A DNA stretch of 7,900 nucleotides from Bacteroidia bacterium (GTDB taxonomy: Bacteria > Bacteroidota > Bacteroidia > NS11-12g > UBA9320). The stretch is from the NCBI GenBank assembly GCA_013042025.1, contig JABDQY010000234.1:1-7900 (forward strand), given 5' to 3'. The position numbers and the translations under genes were made by a program. Below are positions 1 to 6,441 of this stretch, piece after piece. The notes under the pieces were generated by a model that saw nothing but the letters and a program-made list of their open reading frames with translations, had not been told where the DNA came from and made no database searches. The first letter of the stretch is position 1, and every line of letters begins with the position of its first letter.

Positions 1-352
1 ATTCAATACCTAAACCAACACCGTACGAAACGATAATTAGCGGTAATGTTTTTATAAAACCAAATAAGAGGTTATCTAATAAAGATACATCCATTTGGCC
101 AATTGCTTTGTGATATTGAAAACCAAGATTCCACATTCCGAATAACAATGCAGGTATCATTGCGATAACCACAATAAACATTGTTCTTTTTAAGTCTATA
201 CCATCACGTATGTGCGAACCTTTTTTTGTTGTATGATTTGGAACAAATAAAAATGTTTCCAAACCATCAAATGTTGAGTGCAAAAAACTCAACTTTCCTC
301 CTTTTGAAAAGGTAGGTTTTATTTTATCTATCTGTTTTCTTAAAAACTTCAT
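1..352 (-). CDS. nqrB: Na+-translocating NADH:quinone reductase subunit B, N-terminal part (cut by left edge)
   Basis: Integral membrane subunit of Na+-NQR, the respiratory complex that oxidises NADH, reduces ubiquinone or menaquinone and exports Na+. I translated the minus strand from the ATG at 350-352. It gives 117 residues open to the window edge, beginning MKFLRKQIDKIKPTFSKGGK. The cytoplasmic N-terminal region carries the family signature FDGLETFLFVPNHTT followed by RDGIDLKRTM (about residues 28-58). Two hydrophobic stretches follow at about 57-77 and 94-115. The conserved threonine that carries covalent FMN lies further on, outside the window. The gene starts 17 bases after the nqrA stop, with an AAAGGA-like sequence directly before the ATG, and is surely co-transcribed with nqrA. 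Family knowledge predicts nqrC-nqrF beyond the left edge. The identification is secure; the C-terminal part cannot be assessed. Confidence 0.95.
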   Translation of the reverse strand, partial: MKFLRKQIDKIKPTFSKGGKLSFLHSTFDGLETFLFVPNHTTKKGSHIRDGIDLKRTMFIVVIAMIPALLFGMWNLGFQYHKAIGQMDVSLLDNLLFGFIKTLPLIIVSYGVGLGIE

Positions 353-369
353 TTCCTTTTTTTAAACCG

Positions 370-1716
370 TTATCCTTCTTCAGCCATTATTTCTAAACCT
401 TCTGACAAGATGCTTTGTACTTCTTGTTTGGATGTACATACAAACTCACATAAGGCCAAATCCTCTTCTATAACTTCGTAGATACCCAAGTTTTCCATTT
501 GCTCTAAGTCCATTGCTAAAATAGATTTGAGTAATTGTACTGGCATAATATCCATGGGAAGTACTTTTTCATATTCTCCTGATACAACAAAAGCCCTTGC
601 TTCTCCATGAAAATTGGTATTTGCTCTAAATGACTTTTTCAGGAATTTTGAAATTGGTAAAGAGCTTGATAACGTAGGTCTAGGATAGGATGGGAATAAC
701 CACCCAAAGAACTCATATTCATCTCCTTCTGGAATTACACTAATTTGATTGTCGAAAAATCCTAAGTATCCTTTCTCCCCAATACTGCTGCCAGTCAACA
801 CATTTCCACTTATTGTTCTAACATTTTCAGAAATATAGTTTTCAGCTGTCATATTCTCAATAGATGCTCCCACACGAGTTGTGTAATAACCCGGATTAGA
901 AATTTCTGAACCTGCAACGGTAATAATCTGTTCTAAATCAACTCTTCCTGTTTCCAAGAACTTACCAAGAAATGCCACATGCTGCGGTTTAATTGTCCAA
1001 ACCACATCACCTTTATTAATTGGATCTATGTGATGAATTTGAACTCCTACCAATCCACTTGGATGCGGACCAGTAAAGAAATTTTTCTCAACACCAGTAA
1101 GATTATTATAAATTGAGCTATCAAACTTACGATGCAAATTCAAATGAATTTTACCATCAGTAAGTTTGGCCAATGCCTTAATTCCAGCTTGAAGGTTCGC
1201 TTCCTGACCTTTTAAGGTAATTGCAAGATCTGCTGCCAAAGGTGCAGAATCAAATCCTGAAATATGTATTGCTTTTGGAGTTACATCTAATTCTGCTATT
1301 GTTCCAAACGGACGTTGTACAATGTAAGGCCACAATCCAGCTTCAAGAAATAAATTTTTAATTTCTTCAGCTGATTTATCTGCATAACCAGAGGTATTAA
1401 ACTCTTTATATGAAATAGAGGAATCTGCTAGTACCCTTATTTCTTGGATAGCACGTCTATCACCTCTAACAATTTCTGCAACTTCACCACTTACCGGTGA
1501 TGTAAAACAAATTTGACTATTTTTTTTGTCTACAAACAGGCAATCTCCTGCTTTTACTTCATCACCTTGTTTTACCATCAACTTCGGAACTAGTCCTTTA
1601 AAGTCTATTGGTTTAATTGCAAATGTGGTAGAAGGCGACACGGTATAGAATTTATTTGTTGGTTTTCCATCCAACGAAATATTCTTGCCACGCTTGATTT
1701 TTATATCTTTTCCCAT
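370..1716 (-). CDS. nqrA: Na+-translocating NADH:quinone reductase subunit A
   Basis: Peripheral cytoplasmic subunit of the Na+-NQR complex and normally the first gene of nqrABCDEF. The 448-residue product has the usual family length. The N-terminus IKIKRGKNISLDGKP (about 5-19) corresponds to the typical NqrA opening. A biotinyl/lipoyl-like, Rnf-barrel-type segment follows at about 43-98 (KQGDEVKAGDCLF, then SPVSGEV). The hallmark GPHPSGLVGVQIHHIDPI lies at 216-233, and YPRPTLS near 344-350 is also family-typical. In this family NqrA is associated with quinone binding, with no covalent cofactor or membrane span, and the translation shows no hydrophobic helix. The ATG at 1716 is supported by a TAnnTTTG promoter box about 25 bases upstream. 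nqrB follows after 17 bases in the same direction. Confidence 0.97.
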   Translation of the reverse strand: MGKDIKIKRGKNISLDGKPTNKFYTVSPSTTFAIKPIDFKGLVPKLMVKQGDEVKAGDCLFVDKKNSQICFTSPVSGEVAEIVRGDRRAIQEIRVLADSSISYKEFNTSGYADKSAEEIKNLFLEAGLWPYIVQRPFGTIAELDVTPKAIHISGFDSAPLAADLAITLKGQEANLQAGIKALAKLTDGKIHLNLHRKFDSSIYNNLTGVEKNFFTGPHPSGLVGVQIHHIDPINKGDVVWTIKPQHVAFLGKFLETGRVDLEQIITVAGSEISNPGYYTTRVGASIENMTAENYISENVRTISGNVLTGSSIGEKGYLGFFDNQISVIPEGDEYEFFGWLFPSYPRPTLSSSLPISKFLKKSFRANTNFHGEARAFVVSGEYEKVLPMDIMPVQLLKSILAMDLEQMENLGIYEVIEEDLALCEFVCTSKQEVQSILSEGLEIMAEEG

Positions 1717-1739
1717 TAAAAGCTGTTGAAAAATTGCTG

Positions 1740-1747
1740 CAAATGTA
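1740..1747 (-). promoter_or_regulatory. Candidate -7 promoter box for nqrAB
   Basis: The minus strand reads TACATTTG, a full match to the Bacteroidota TAnnTTTG box. The predicted start site would leave a leader of under 20 bases before the nqrA ATG. No TTTG or TTG stands at the usual -33 distance, so only half of the promoter is recognisable. Position and orientation are right, but experimental support is absent. Confidence 0.5.
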
Positions 1748-1812
1748 TGACATTGAGTAAACTTTTAGTGCCGTTTCTACAAGAAAAATAAAATGCACAT
1801 TCTGCAATCAAA

Positions 1813-1875
1813 CGAAGTGATGAAATCGGTTGATACATCTAGTAACTTCGCTTATTTTAAATTAATATAAATAAG
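1813..1875 (-). terminator. Weak inverted repeats after the MFS gene, possible terminator
   Basis: Directly after the transporter stop, CTTATTT (1851-1857) and AAATAAG (1869-1875) form a 7-bp A/T-only inverted repeat with an 11-base loop. Further on, CGAAGT plus GATG (1813-1822) can pair with CATC (1836-1839) and ACTTCG (1845-1850), giving an interrupted stem. Neither is followed by a strong U run on the transporter strand, so termination here is only a suggestion from position and pairing. The rest of the 1717-1875 gap holds the nqrA promoter box and nothing else I can identify. Confidence 0.25.
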
Positions 1876-3066
1876 CTAATATTTCACACTGGGAGCAGTA
1901 GATTTTCGTATTGAAATTACATAGGCAAGTGCTAGTACATTTATTAGCGAAATGGCTAGAAAGACATATATGAAATTTTCTGGCACATTTCCATAGATAG
2001 CAGCTGAACCAAATGACCCTACACTAATCCCAATTTCCAAGGCTATAAATAGTGTTGCCATGGCTCTTCCTGACCTTACACCATCAGCTACATCTACTGC
2101 CCAAGCGAAAATTGCAGGTGAATTAATCCCAGATGCAATTCCACAGGTAATTCCTGCTAAATAGAAAGCATTCAGGTTTATAGTAGTCAGTAATAGTGTG
2201 CTTATAATCCAAAAAGAGGTACCTATTAAGCAACTTTTGGCTCTTCCAATTTTGTCTGATAGTTTACTTGTAAACAAACGAGTTATAATTGTAGAAACTG
2301 TCATCACAGATAAAAACAATCCCTTATTATCTATGCCCAAATGCTTAGAATAATCAGGTATCAAGGTCAACAAAGCTCCGAAAGTTGTAACTGTAAGTAC
2401 CATAACTATTGCAGGATTGATTGCTCGTTTGTCCCACACGTCATCCGTATTAACAAGTAAATGCTTGAGTTTAAATCGTTTTGTAACAGGCAATGTTTCT
2501 TTCATTCTTAAGACAATAGCTACGGAGAATACCGATAAAACTCCTGCAACTATAAACACATTGGAAACTCCAATATAACCTGTCAAAATACTACTCATAG
2601 CGTTTCCTGCCATGAAACCTACATTGTTCATAATTCCCAACAAACCCATCGCTTCACCTCTTCTATCACTTGGAATTATATCTGCTAAATATGCAACTGT
2701 TCCTGTTGGCATAAAACCTGTACTTAGTCCGTGCAAAGCACGTAATGCTAAAAAACCAAAAACAGTTGTAAATAGTGGATATAAGAAAGATATGACAACA
2801 CAAACTAAACCACCGAATATCATAACTGGCAGTCTACCTATGGTGTCAGCTAACTTACCACTAACCGGTCGAGAGAGTGCTGCAGCAATTGTAAATACAC
2901 CAATGATATAACCTTTATAATCTTCCCCACCAAGAGATGATATATAATCTGGCATTTCAGGAATAATAATATTGAAGCTCAAGAAGAACAACAATGTGCT
3001 CAAACATAAAAGCCAAAACTGTATGGAGTATTTACTTTTCAAAACAAAAAAGGAGTGCAAATGCAC
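1876..3066 (-). CDS. Major facilitator superfamily transporter, drug-efflux type
   Basis: Inner-membrane secondary transporter with about 12 hydrophobic helices. The 396-residue length fits the drug:H+ antiporter branch of MFS. Motif A lies between helices 2 and 3 as GKLADTIGRLPVM (70-82). A degenerate copy in the second half, SKLSDKIGR (267-275), shows the two-fold MFS symmetry. The loop PSDRRGEAMG (132-141) is common in MFS exporters. The substrate cannot be read from the sequence, so multidrug or metabolite export is inference. The start is unsettled. The coordinates give the longest frame, from a GTG at 3064-3066; an in-frame TAG lies upstream with no ATG between. A TTG at 3058-3060 has AAAGGAG five bases before it, and another TTG is at 3040-3042. 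All but the last lie inside a terminator-like hairpin. No clear promoter of its own is visible in the 29 bases after the upstream gene, so expression may depend on read-through. Confidence 0.88.
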   Translation of the reverse strand: MHLHSFFVLKSKYSIQFWLLCLSTLLFFLSFNIIIPEMPDYISSLGGEDYKGYIIGVFTIAAALSRPVSGKLADTIGRLPVMIFGGLVCVVISFLYPLFTTVFGFLALRALHGLSTGFMPTGTVAYLADIIPSDRRGEAMGLLGIMNNVGFMAGNAMSSILTGYIGVSNVFIVAGVLSVFSVAIVLRMKETLPVTKRFKLKHLLVNTDDVWDKRAINPAIVMVLTVTTFGALLTLIPDYSKHLGIDNKGLFLSVMTVSTIITRLFTSKLSDKIGRAKSCLIGTSFWIISTLLLTTINLNAFYLAGITCGIASGINSPAIFAWAVDVADGVRSGRAMATLFIALEIGISVGSFGSAAIYGNVPENFIYVFLAISLINVLALAYVISIRKSTAPSVKY

Positions 3067-3073
3067 TCCTTTT
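3041..3073 (-). terminator. Strong hairpin with U-rich tail, overlapping the MFS gene start
   Basis: On the minus strand AAAAGGAGTGC (3073 to 3063) pairs perfectly with GCACTCCTTTT (3058 to 3048), an 11-bp stem with a 4-base loop. It is followed by TTGTTTT, which makes a run of T broken by one G. This is the shape of an intrinsic terminator for the small gene ending at 3096. It also covers the GTG and TTG candidate starts of the downstream transporter and the only Shine-Dalgarno-like AGGAG. It could therefore equally be a leader hairpin limiting transporter expression. On the plus strand the tail is short and no plus-strand gene leads into it. Confidence 0.65.
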
Positions 3074-3095
3074 AAAATTATATACTATTCGCAAT

Positions 3096-3374
3096 TTATT
3101 TTCTGCTTTTTATAAATTCTTCTAATTCGGGTACTGGATCGTATGATTTTCCGTTCCAATATCCCAATAATTCAACCTGTTGTGGAGAACGAGCAATAAG
3201 TTGCTTAACTTCAGGAATTGTGTCTTTACTAATGAGAACATTAGTAACTTGATAATTCATAGAGTTGTTCACCTTAACAGTAACATAATAAGCAAGCCTT
3301 TTAGTAACGGGTTTCGTAGGCGGCCTGCCCATCTTTTTTTTATCTTCTGGTTTTTCTTTCTTTTTTCTACCCAT
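3096..3374 (-). CDS. Small basic protein of unknown function (92 residues)
   Basis: I do not recognise this family. The open frame extends to an ATG at 3404, but I chose the ATG at 3372-3374. The promoter box at 3393-3400 lies inside the longer version, and the shorter start gives a natural opening, MGRKKKEKPEDKKKMGRPPT. The first 26 residues hold 12 Lys/Arg and an AT-hook-like GRPPTKP (16-22), suggesting nucleic-acid contact; this is inference. Residues 27-55 read as a beta-rich segment (LAYYVTVKVNNSMNYQVTNV). The C-terminal part, IPEVKQLIARSPQQVELLGYWNGKSYDPVPELEEFI, looks like a helix, a turn with aromatic residues and a second helix. There is no signal peptide, membrane helix or cysteine. 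The gene appears to be a single-gene transcription unit with its own promoter and a terminator-like hairpin before the transporter. Confidence 0.7.
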   Translation of the reverse strand: MGRKKKEKPEDKKKMGRPPTKPVTKRLAYYVTVKVNNSMNYQVTNVLISKDTIPEVKQLIARSPQQVELLGYWNGKSYDPVPELEEFIKSRK

Positions 3375-3392
3375 TTTAAAATGTAAACGCTG

Positions 3393-3422
3393 CAAACATA
3401 TCAAAGTTTGATTAATTTCAAA
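3393..3422 (-). promoter_or_regulatory. Bacteroidota-type promoter for the 92-residue protein gene
   Basis: On the minus strand TTTG (3419-3422) is followed after 18 bases by TATGTTTG (3393-3400). This matches both boxes of the Bacteroidota primary-sigma consensus (TTTG at -33, TAnnTTTG at -7). A start about seven bases further would leave a leader of roughly a dozen bases before the ATG at 3374. This is the clearest promoter in the window, and it rules against the upstream ATG at 3404 as the protein start. Confidence 0.7.
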
Positions 3423-3442
3423 TTTTTATACAATAAAACATA

Positions 3443-3459
3443 GGTTATTCTAGATAACC
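3443..3459 (-). terminator. Short hairpin after rlmH, possible terminator
   Basis: GGTTAT (3443-3448) and ATAACC (3454-3459) form a perfect 6-bp inverted repeat with a 5-base loop, seven bases after the rlmH stop. On the minus strand it is followed by TATGTTTTATTG, a T-rich but interrupted tail. The stem is short and A/T-rich, so it is at best a weak terminator for the HU-rlmH run. Its position between that run and the next promoter supports the idea. Confidence 0.35.
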
Positions 3460-3465
3460 GGTTAA

Positions 3466-3930
3466 CTAATCGTTATGATAATGTTCTCCTTTTAAGATAG
3501 TAAAAGCTCTATAAAGCTGCTCTAAAAAGATTGTTCTTACAAGATGATGCGGAAATGTAAGCTTTGACAAAGACCATACGGCATTACCTCTTTTTCTAAT
3601 GGTATCAGAAAACCCAAAAGCTCCACCAATAACAAACACAATACCTGGTTGATAGTTTAAAAGATCGTTCAATTGTTTAGCAAACTTGCGACTTGTGTGC
3701 TCGGTGCCTTTCTCATCGAGCAATACCACATAGTCATTGTCATTGATATTTCTGAGCAACGACTCTTCTTCCATCTTTAAACAATCATCCCGCTTTACGG
3801 ATTTTTTGGAGGAAGGAATTTCGACGTAGTTTAGCTTGCAATACTTATTGAGTCGTTTTAAGTACTCTGCCTCACTTTGTTTATAAAACTTTTCTTTTGT
3901 GGCACCAATTACAACAAACTTAACAGCCAT
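3466..3930 (-). CDS. rlmH: 23S rRNA (pseudouridine-1915 N3)-methyltransferase
   Basis: SPOUT-class methyltransferase (formerly YbeA) that methylates N3 of pseudouridine 1915 in helix 69 of 23S rRNA, using S-adenosylmethionine. In characterised members it acts on assembled 70S ribosomes. The 154-residue length is normal. The N-terminal strand VKFVVIGATK and the middle VVLLDEKGTEHTSRKFA (68-84) are typical. The trefoil-knot cofactor motif VFVIGGAFGFSD is at 98-109, and LSKLTFPHHLVRTIFLEQLYRA (in two parts, 121-142) leads to the C-terminal GEHYHND. The family end is usually PYH; here P is replaced by H, but the YH pair at 151-152 is kept. The ATG shares its A with the TAA stop of the upstream RNase G gene (TAATG), which points to translational coupling. 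Confidence 0.96.
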   Translation of the reverse strand: MAVKFVVIGATKEKFYKQSEAEYLKRLNKYCKLNYVEIPSSKKSVKRDDCLKMEEESLLRNINDNDYVVLLDEKGTEHTSRKFAKQLNDLLNYQPGIVFVIGGAFGFSDTIRKRGNAVWSLSKLTFPHHLVRTIFLEQLYRAFTILKGEHYHND

Positions 3931-5489
3931 TAAGGTTTGTCAATATCAATTTTTTCATTAGACTGATCGAGGAAACTATAATCTAACATCCCGTAGCTAA
4001 AATCAGCTTTAATTTTAACCCATTTCTTGTACTTCATGTACCATTTCATTCGTATAGAAGGAAAACCTTGGGTTATATAAGCTGCCAAATAAGGATTTGT
4101 TAGAATAGTTAAACCGTTTTGTTTTGATGAAAGCAACAAGTAATCAAGGTGTTTGTCAATATCGTCAAGAATCATAACACTTGACTGCACTTTACCTGTA
4201 CCTCCACATGTTGAACATGTTTCTGCAGTAGAAATACTCATTTCAGGTCTAACACGCTGACGAGTAATTTGAACCAACCCGAATTTACTGATAGGTAAAA
4301 TAGTATGTTTCGCTTTGTCCTCACTCATTGCACCCTTAAGCGTATTAAAAAGTTGCCGCTTAAAGTTAGGTGTACGTAAATCTATGAAGTCAATTACCAC
4401 AATTCCACCCATATCTCTTAATCGCAACTGACGTGCTATTTCTCTAGCTGCATCTAAGTTGGTAGCAAGAGCATTCTCTTCTTGGTTGGCGGTTCTATTT
4501 TGTTTACTCCCGCTGTTTACGTCAATCGAATGGAGTGCTTCTGTATGTTCAATTATTAAGTATGCTCCTCCTGGGCATGAAACAGTTTTTCCAAATGAAC
4601 TTTGAATTTGTTTCTGGATTCCAAACTGAGAAAAAATATTCTCTTTACCTGAATAGTATTTCAATACCTTAGGTAATTGTTTGTCAATAGCACCAAGATG
4701 AACTTTTAAATCTTCATATAATGCTTTTTGGTTAACTGCAATTGTCCCAAACTCATAACTCATTAAATCTCGAATAATCGCAAAACTCTTTTGGGCTTCT
4801 CCAAGGATTCTGTCTCGGACATTTGCTGTTGGAAGAACATCAAAAATACTGTTCCATTTGCTCTGCAGTTCCATAATGTCTTGGTGAAGATCTTGTCCGC
4901 CTTTTTGTTCAGCAGCAGTTCTACATATTAATCCAAGCTTTGGAGCTTTGAGGCTTGTTGCTAGATTTTTGAGTCGCTTTCGCTCTTCATTGGTGCTTAC
5001 TTTTTTTGAAACATTAACAGTATCATAAAAAGGAACAAGAATGAAATACCTTCCAGCGATCGAAATCTCTGTTGTAAGTCTAGGTCCTTTGGAAGAAATA
5101 GGCTCTTTTGCTATTTGAACAAGGATTTGTTGATTTCTCTTAAGTACGTCTCCGATTTTACCTGTTTTAAGAGTTTCAGGTTCTAAATCAAATCGGGATA
5201 AGTCACCATTTTTTCTATTCCCTTGAATAGTTTCTTCGGTAATCTTCAACCATGATTTTATATATGGTCCTAAATCGTGATAGTGTAAAAAAGCATCCTT
5301 TTTATGGCCAACGTCTACAAATGCAGCGTTAAGACCTGGCATTATCTTCTTTACCTTACCTAGATAAATTTCACCAACAAGAAAGCTATTGTCGCTTTTT
5401 TCTTGGTGAAGTTCAACTAATTTCTTGTCCTTGAGTAGAGCAATTCTTTCTCCTTCTGGCCCTGCATCTATAATCATTTCATAGGCCAT
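3930..5489 (-). CDS. rng: Ribonuclease G/E family endoribonuclease
   Basis: Single-strand-specific endoribonuclease of the RNase E/G family, which processes rRNA precursors (the 16S 5' end in E. coli) and starts mRNA decay. The 519-residue protein has only the catalytic core, without the long C-terminal degradosome scaffold of RNase E, so it is RNase G-like. The S1 RNA-binding region begins at about 38 (VGEIYLGKVKKIMPGLNAAF). It is lengthened by a charged insert at about 78-113, as in other Bacteroidota copies as far as I recall. The DNase I-like catalytic part holds IDVNSG with D323 and VIDFIDL with D367, matching the metal-binding D303 and D346 of E. coli RNase E. The Zn-link CSTCGGTG has C425 and C428 for dimer pairing. 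The ATG at 5489 lies 12 bases after the small ribosomal-type gene. The stop overlaps the rlmH start by one base. Confidence 0.95.
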   Translation of the reverse strand: MAYEMIIDAGPEGERIALLKDKKLVELHQEKSDNSFLVGEIYLGKVKKIMPGLNAAFVDVGHKKDAFLHYHDLGPYIKSWLKITEETIQGNRKNGDLSRFDLEPETLKTGKIGDVLKRNQQILVQIAKEPISSKGPRLTTEISIAGRYFILVPFYDTVNVSKKVSTNEERKRLKNLATSLKAPKLGLICRTAAEQKGGQDLHQDIMELQSKWNSIFDVLPTANVRDRILGEAQKSFAIIRDLMSYEFGTIAVNQKALYEDLKVHLGAIDKQLPKVLKYYSGKENIFSQFGIQKQIQSSFGKTVSCPGGAYLIIEHTEALHSIDVNSGSKQNRTANQEENALATNLDAAREIARQLRLRDMGGIVVIDFIDLRTPNFKRQLFNTLKGAMSEDKAKHTILPISKFGLVQITRQRVRPEMSISTAETCSTCGGTGKVQSSVMILDDIDKHLDYLLLSSKQNGLTILTNPYLAAYITQGFPSIRMKWYMKYKKWVKIKADFSYGMLDYSFLDQSNEKIDIDKP

Positions 5490-5501
5490 AACTCTTAGGT
5501 T

Positions 5502-5594
5502 TTATTTTTTCTTTTTGTGTCTGTTTTTTCTCAGACGTTTTTTTCTCTTGTGAGTCGCAATCTTATGTCGCTTTCTTTTTTTACCGCTTGGCAT
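5502..5594 (-). CDS. 30-residue very basic ribosomal-type protein (COX24/AURKAIP1-like)
   Basis: Too short for ordinary gene calling, but convincing. The ATG at 5592-5594 opens a frame of 30 codons ending in TAA, starting MPSGKKRKRHKIATHKRKKR and ending LRKNRHKKKK. More than half of the residues are Lys or Arg and three are His, with no acidic residue. I recognise this as the small conserved Bacteroidota protein whose KKRKxHKxxxHKRKKRxRKxR pattern resembles the COX24/AURKAIP1 domain. That domain also covers the actinobacterial small-subunit protein bS22. The ribosomal role is inference from this resemblance, not shown here. The gene is 21 bases after the TPR gene and 12 before rng, all in the same direction, so it fits an operon with rRNA-processing genes. 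The A-rich lysine run at the end could favour slippage in sequencing or transcription. Confidence 0.8.
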   Translation of the reverse strand: MPSGKKRKRHKIATHKRKKRLRKNRHKKKK

Positions 5595-5615
5595 ATCTAT
5601 ATTTTTAAAAATTTT

Positions 5616-6062
5616 CTATTTTTTCTCTAGTTTTTCGCGAATATCAGCAAGCGTTTTTTGATACTCCTGATTTTCGGGCTGCAAAAGTATCAATTTTTCA
5701 AATCTTTTCTCAGCTTTTTCTAATTGACCTGATTCTATTGAAAATAGACCTAAATGATAGATCGCTCTAACATTGTTGCTATCTTGCCTTACAACTGCTA
5801 ATAATTTTTGAATTCCTCCGCCCATAACCAAATCCATATTCCCTTCTACCATTCCTTTCTCAATATTTGCTAATGCTTCATCAATCTCAGCATCAGAACC
5901 TGTTGATTGAGTATCAGTATTGGAAGTGGAACTTTCGGTTTGAGTAGTGTTTGCATGCGATTCCACCTCTTTAGTTGAAGTGTTACATGCTGTGTACGTC
6001 AATAAAGTAATAAGACAAACGCCTGTCAGAATTACGACAGTATTAAAAAGACTATTTTTCAA
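5616..6062 (-). CDS. TPR-repeat protein with signal anchor or lipoprotein signal
   Basis: Exported or membrane-anchored protein of 148 residues with tetratricopeptide repeats, which usually mediate protein-protein contacts. The N-terminus MKNSLFNTVVILTGVCLITL is a basic-then-hydrophobic signal. LLTYTAC (20-26) could be a relaxed lipobox with Cys26 as the lipidated residue, although Tyr at -3 is unusual; a simple signal anchor is the alternative. A Ser/Thr-rich linker spans about 27-57. Residues 60-148 are helical and contain TPR-like units, clearest in AIYHLGLFSIESGQLEKAEK followed by RFEKLILLQPENQEYQKTL. The specific function is unknown. The start is TTG (6060-6062): an in-frame TAA lies just upstream and the next Met is only at 70, beyond the signal. 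It sits 13 bases after HU, inside the same run. Confidence 0.82.
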   Translation of the reverse strand: MKNSLFNTVVILTGVCLITLLTYTACNTSTKEVESHANTTQTESSTSNTDTQSTGSDAEIDEALANIEKGMVEGNMDLVMGGGIQKLLAVVRQDSNNVRAIYHLGLFSIESGQLEKAEKRFEKLILLQPENQEYQKTLADIREKLEKK

Positions 6063-6075
6063 TCTAACTATTTAA

Positions 6076-6354
6076 CTATCCGTTTTTAACCTTTTCAACA
6101 AATGTCTTAGCAGGCTTAAATTTCGGTATGTTGTGTGCTGGTATTGTAATTTGCGTATTCTTTGAGATATTTCGAGCAATTTTTTGAGCTCTTCTTTGAA
6201 CAACGAAACTACCAAATCCTCTGAAGTAAACGTTCTCTCCTTTAACAATAGAGCCCTTTACAACCTTGAAGAAACTTTCAATTGATTCTTGAACAACAGC
6301 TTTCTCTATCCCCGTGCGTTCTGAAATTTCGTTAACTACTTCTGCTTTAGTCAT
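6076..6354 (-). CDS. HU family DNA-binding protein
   Basis: Small dimeric nucleoid protein that bends and compacts DNA. From the ATG at 6352-6354 it has 92 residues, the typical HU length. A further in-frame ATG at 6405 would add 17 residues, but that extension overlaps the promoter box and does not resemble HU, while MTKAEVVNEI is the standard opening. The body matches the family: helix pair at 3-38, GFGSFVVQRR (46-55), the DNA-contacting beta arm from about 53 to 76, and IPAHNIPKFKPAKTFVEKVK (71-90). The arm reads KIARNISKN instead of the common RxGRNPxTG, so Gly and Pro at the tip region are changed; Bacteroidota HU proteins often vary here. It heads the run leading to the TPR gene, the small ribosomal-type gene, rng and rlmH, and is divergent from mutY. 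HU versus IHF-type paralogue cannot be separated with certainty. Confidence 0.93.
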   Translation of the reverse strand: MTKAEVVNEISERTGIEKAVVQESIESFFKVVKGSIVKGENVYFRGFGSFVVQRRAQKIARNISKNTQITIPAHNIPKFKPAKTFVEKVKNG

Positions 6355-6382
6355 TTGTGATTCGGATTTATAAGTTAGTAGA

Positions 6383-6390
6383 CAAAAGTA
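6383..6390 (-). promoter_or_regulatory. Candidate -7 promoter box for the HU operon
   Basis: The minus strand reads TACTTTTG, a full TAnnTTTG match, about 30 bases before the HU ATG, which suits a leader of some 20 bases. A TTTTG lies upstream (6402-6406), but only 12 bases away, too close for a standard -33 box. A nine-base A tract on this strand (6392-6400) sits directly upstream and may bend the DNA or act as an UP-like element. Confidence 0.45.
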
Positions 6391-6441
6391 ATTTTTTTTT
6401 AGCAAAATTCGGATTATTGCTCTTTTTTTTGTTGAAATATT

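Noticed and set aside
2612..2911. 99-codon open frame on the plus strand
   Set aside because: It lies antisense within the MFS transporter gene, has no recognisable domain and no promoter; the transporter frame with its motifs explains this stretch.
3048..3073. Palindrome read as a regulator operator
   Set aside because: The perfect symmetry could suit an operator, but the U-rich tail, the position after a stop codon and the absence of a nearby regulator gene fit an RNA hairpin better.
3180..3386. 68-codon open frame on the plus strand
   Set aside because: Antisense to the 92-residue gene; its Phe-rich end is simply the complement of the lysine-rich coding stretch.
3375..3404. Ten-residue N-terminal extension of the small basic protein from the ATG at 3404
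   Set aside because: The -7 box TATGTTTG at 3393-3400 would lie inside the coding region, so the transcript should start after this ATG.
6355..6405. 17-residue N-terminal extension of HU
   Set aside because: HU proteins start at the MTKAEVVNEI position, and the extension overlaps the candidate promoter box.
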